A stretch of 64,000 nt of DNA from Symbiodinium natans (taxonomy: Eukaryota; Sar; Dinophyceae; Suessiales; Symbiodiniaceae), in contig CAJNDS010002648.1 in the NCBI GenBank assembly GCA_905221605.1, forward strand, positions 1 to 64,000, read 5' to 3'. The position numbers and the translations under genes are program-made. The notes below the pieces were generated by a model. It was not told where the DNA came from. It worked only from the letters and a program-made list of their open reading frames with translations, and ran no database searches. Positions 60,801-64,000 of the stretch are shown piece after piece (within the stretch, counting starts at the first letter, position 1; each line of letters starts with the position of its first letter).

Positions 60801-63800
60801 TTTCGGTCATTGTAGGCATGCGAGCCAGCGTTTGTTGGGGCTGCTGCAGGTAGGTATCCAACGCCCAAAAAGCCATTCCGAGCCGGAACCCGGCACACTG
60901 AACCCTATTCCTTACTTAGCGCAGTTCCAGGGGAAAGAACCATGGCAACTGCCTTGATTCTGCGTTTGTTGATGCTACACTGTTGGTGGCAGATCAGGTT
61001 TAGGAGTTTGGTGCTGGGTCGCCAAAGCAGCGTCCTAAACCGCAGAAACCTAAAAGGCCTAGACCCTCAACCCTGAACCCTAGCCCTGTAAACCCTAAGC
61101 CCTAAGCCCTAAGCCCTAAACCCTAAACCCTAAACCTAAACGAGTCGCCTGAGTCCCGTCCCAGGCTGCCCACGGGGGCAGAAGCTGACGATCATGACAC
61201 TCTGGGCTGCGCCCAGGAAGGAAGGAATTAAGGTTCATAAGCGCTTTGCGGTTTAGGGTTTTTTTTTTTTTTTGGAGGGGGGCGGGGGGGTGGGGGTGGG
61301 GGAGAATGATGTCTGGGGTTTAGGGGTTTAGGGTTTAGGGGTTTGGGGTTTAGGTTTGGGGATGTAGGGGTATGATTGGGAGCTCAAGTTGGGAGAAGTA
61401 GGATTGCGGGGTGCAGCGGAAGCTTTGATCGTTTTGGACTGTTGTTTCCAAGTTGCACTTGCGCAAGACAGGGACCACATGACACCGTATGTGTTTGTGG
61501 GCTTTGTGTTGAAAAGTTGCTTCTGTTCCGGGGTTCACAAAAAAAATTTGCAGATTTAGCAAAGCCATTCAGTGCCCTTAGGCCAACTCATCGTGTACGA
61601 GGCAGCAACCTCTCATGCTTGAGCAGAACCATGGGCTTCGCCTCCCTGGTTCTTACTTCTAGGGTTTAGGGTTTAGGGTGTAGGGTGTAGGGTTTAGGGC
61701 CTCGCTGGTTCTTACGTATAGGGAGCTGGGAAACGATGGGTCTTCAAGGGATCTATGAACGGGATAGAGGGCACCTTCTTCCTCTGAGCCAAGGGCTCAG
61801 GGCTCGCCCCTCAAACGATGCACAGGCGATGACTTCGAGGGGTGTCACAATCCTAAGCCCTAAACCTTAAACCCTAAGCCCTAAGCCCTAAACCCTAAAT
61901 TCTGAACCCTAAACCCTAAACCCTAAACCCTAAACCCTAAACCCTAAACCCTAAACCCTAAACCCTAAACCCTAAACCCAGGTGTGCTTGATGTCGTTCT
62001 GGGTGCTCTGGAGGACGGGGAGTCTGCGGTGATTGCTCGTATGTTCAGCAATGTCCTTCCAGGGTTTAGGGTTTAGGGCTTAGGGTTTAGGGTTTAGGGC
62101 TTAGGTTTAGGGCAGCAGAAATCTTCCAATTGCTTGCCTCAGAGCCTCAACCCCTCTAAACCCTACAATTAAGCCGCGTAAGCCCTTTTTTCCCCAATAT
62201 GCCCCACAACTCCGAATGAGTCCAAGTCCCAGCAATGGACTCTTGAAGAGTTTTTTTGTGGATGCTTTCTGCCTTGAAGGACTGGATGGCAACACGACAA
62301 GATCAGTTCGAAAGGCCGCGATTGCGCTTGCTGTGTAGCCAAACCCTAAACCCTAAACCCTAAACCCCAAAGCCTAAAGCCTAAACTCTAAACCCTAAAC
62401 CCCAACATAGGAAGGCTTGGGGATGGTTTAGGGCTTGTACGGTTCAGGACACTAGCATGGGGGTTTCCGAAAATTGCGGTACCCTGTTTTGGGGGGACCC
62501 TGCAAGGGGATTCTAGTCCAGTTGGGGGGATAAAAGGGTTACCCTATTTGGGCAAAAACACCCATATTATGTTACCAATACTAATGAAACAAATACAAGC
62601 AGGGACCCTAAACCCGAGACCTATAAGCACCCCAAACCCTAAACCCAAGCAGCACCCTAAACCCTAAACCCAAAAGAAGCACCCTCAACCCGCATCCCAA
62701 GAAGCATTTCCGCAACGTCGGCCGCCAGCCCTTCAAGCCCCCGTGGTTCTTAGCAACCCTAAACCCTAAACCCTAAACCCTAAACCCTAAACCCTAAACC
62801 CTAAACCCTAAACCCTAAACCCTAAACCCTAAACCCTAAACCCTAACCCTAAACCCTACTAAGAACCAGCCTCTTCCAGAGGTGACAAGGTCCGATTGAA
62901 GCCCCTGCTAACCTACGTCAACCTGGGCGAAGCGGACCCTTTGACAGCAGGCTTTGGAAACCCCAAGCTCTAAACCCTAAACCCTAAACCCTAAACCCTA
63001 AACCCTAAACCCCCCCAAGCTCTAAACTGTTGCTTGGGATGTTCTCCCCTTACACTAACAGTCCTTTCTAGGGATCCTCGTACCATCCCTAGAAAGGACT
63101 GTTCGTATAAGGGGGAACATCCCAGTTTTTTTTGCCCTTGTTTTGATACCCTTCTAGGGTGTATGGGGCTTAGTTCGGTCTTCCAGCCCCAGCCGAGCTA
63201 GTCTCATGTTCTGAACTCTCGTCGCTCCCACCCTAAACCCTAAACCCTCAACCCTCAACCCTAAACCCTAAACCCACCTATTTTGGCAGCAAAGAGACTC
63301 GACTTCAGCGGGAACCCAAGTCGACCCATCACTTAGATCGATCCCCGCCCGACGTGGAGCCCGAGAAGGGAACCGTCTAGGCTTTAGGGTTTAGGGTTTA
63401 GGGTTTAGGGTTTAGGGTTTAGGGTTTAGGGTTTAGGGTTTAGGGTTTAGGGTTTAGGGTTTAGGGTTTAGGGTTTAAAGCCATATCAACCCACAAAACC
63501 TCATATTACAGCCCGCATAAGCCCACTACAAACCGTAACTACCCTAAAGCCCCAAACCCATGTAAGCCCATATAACCTCATAGAAGCTCGTACAAACCCC
63601 CCCTTTCGGGCCCTAAACCCGCGCCATCGCCCCTCCCGAAGCTGACCTGAGTGGGTTCGGGCGCTAGGGGTAGGTCGAGCCGGCTGTGGCACCTTCACTA
63701 GTCTCACACAGAGACAGACAGAAACCCCAAACCCTAAACCCTAAACCCTAAACCCTAAACCCTAAACCCTAAACCCTAAACCCTAAACCCTAAACCCTAA

Positions 63801-64000
63801 ACCCTAAACCCTATTGGGACTCAGGACCCGGAGGACGACGGCGAGGAGCAGGAGGCCGAGAAGGAAGCGTCGCAGCGGAGCCTCAAGATCCACGATGAGG
63901 CTTTAGGGTTAGGGTTTAGGGTTTAGGGTTTAGGGTTTAGGGTTTAGGGTTTAGGGTTTAGGGTTTAGGGTTTAGGGTTTAGGGTTTAGGGTTATGGTTT

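Overview
The window looks like nuclear DNA of an alveolate, most likely a dinoflagellate (a chromerid is the main alternative). Three things support this. The plant/alveolate telomere unit TTTAGGG/CCCTAAA is scattered in both orientations through about two thirds of the window. Short GC-rich exons lie between these arrays; their acceptors are nearly always followed by G (AG|G), and some donors read GC instead of GT. The one gene that could be modelled completely encodes an LRR-like plus CxxC...CxxC (Stc1-like) protein of a style I associate with dinoflagellates. No bacterial operons, rRNA, tRNA, CRISPR array or spliced-leader gene was found. All family names come from reading the sequence; no search was run.

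Layout. 1-7885: CT/GA-rich repeats with internal segmental duplications and no credible gene. 7886-14990: telomeric arrays alternating with short candidate exons, interrupted by a 1.1 kb purine octamer array (about 11280-12400). 15095-17800: AT-rich satellite of about 76 bp built from AATTTAAGG and its complement. 18330-19110: a 107-114 bp satellite containing CCCTAAA. 19195-21310: 60 bp, 54 bp and 222 bp repeats and microsatellites. 21650-29055: block of 0.7-1.3 kb repeats with near-identical duplicates. 29060-64000: telomeric arrays again, alternating with many candidate exons, a complete 15-exon gene (39074-45321) and two large tandem arrays (58560-60385).

Main observation. The telomeric arrays sit mainly in introns. 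Several of these introns look like short inverted-repeat transposons ending in CTTGG...CCAAG, where the CCAAG end supplies the 3' splice site and a short target duplication lies beside or supplies the 5' splice site. Intron 1 of the modelled gene is the clearest case: a 109 bp CTTGG...CCAAG element holding CCCTAAA repeats, flanked by a perfect GCTCC duplication. Three other introns or intron-internal copies share a longer terminal repeat. In addition, several TTTAGGG arrays are flanked by 13-28 bp direct duplications that span the 5' splice site. I interpret the region as genes invaded by introner-like elements and by telomere-repeat insertions that became introns.

The 15-exon model keeps phase throughout (1839 nt, 612 codons plus stop). 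The remaining exon calls are fragments: splice signals and open frames support them, but they cannot be assembled into full genes by eye. All convincing exons read on the + strand, so the genes here appear to lie in one direction, as is common in dinoflagellates.
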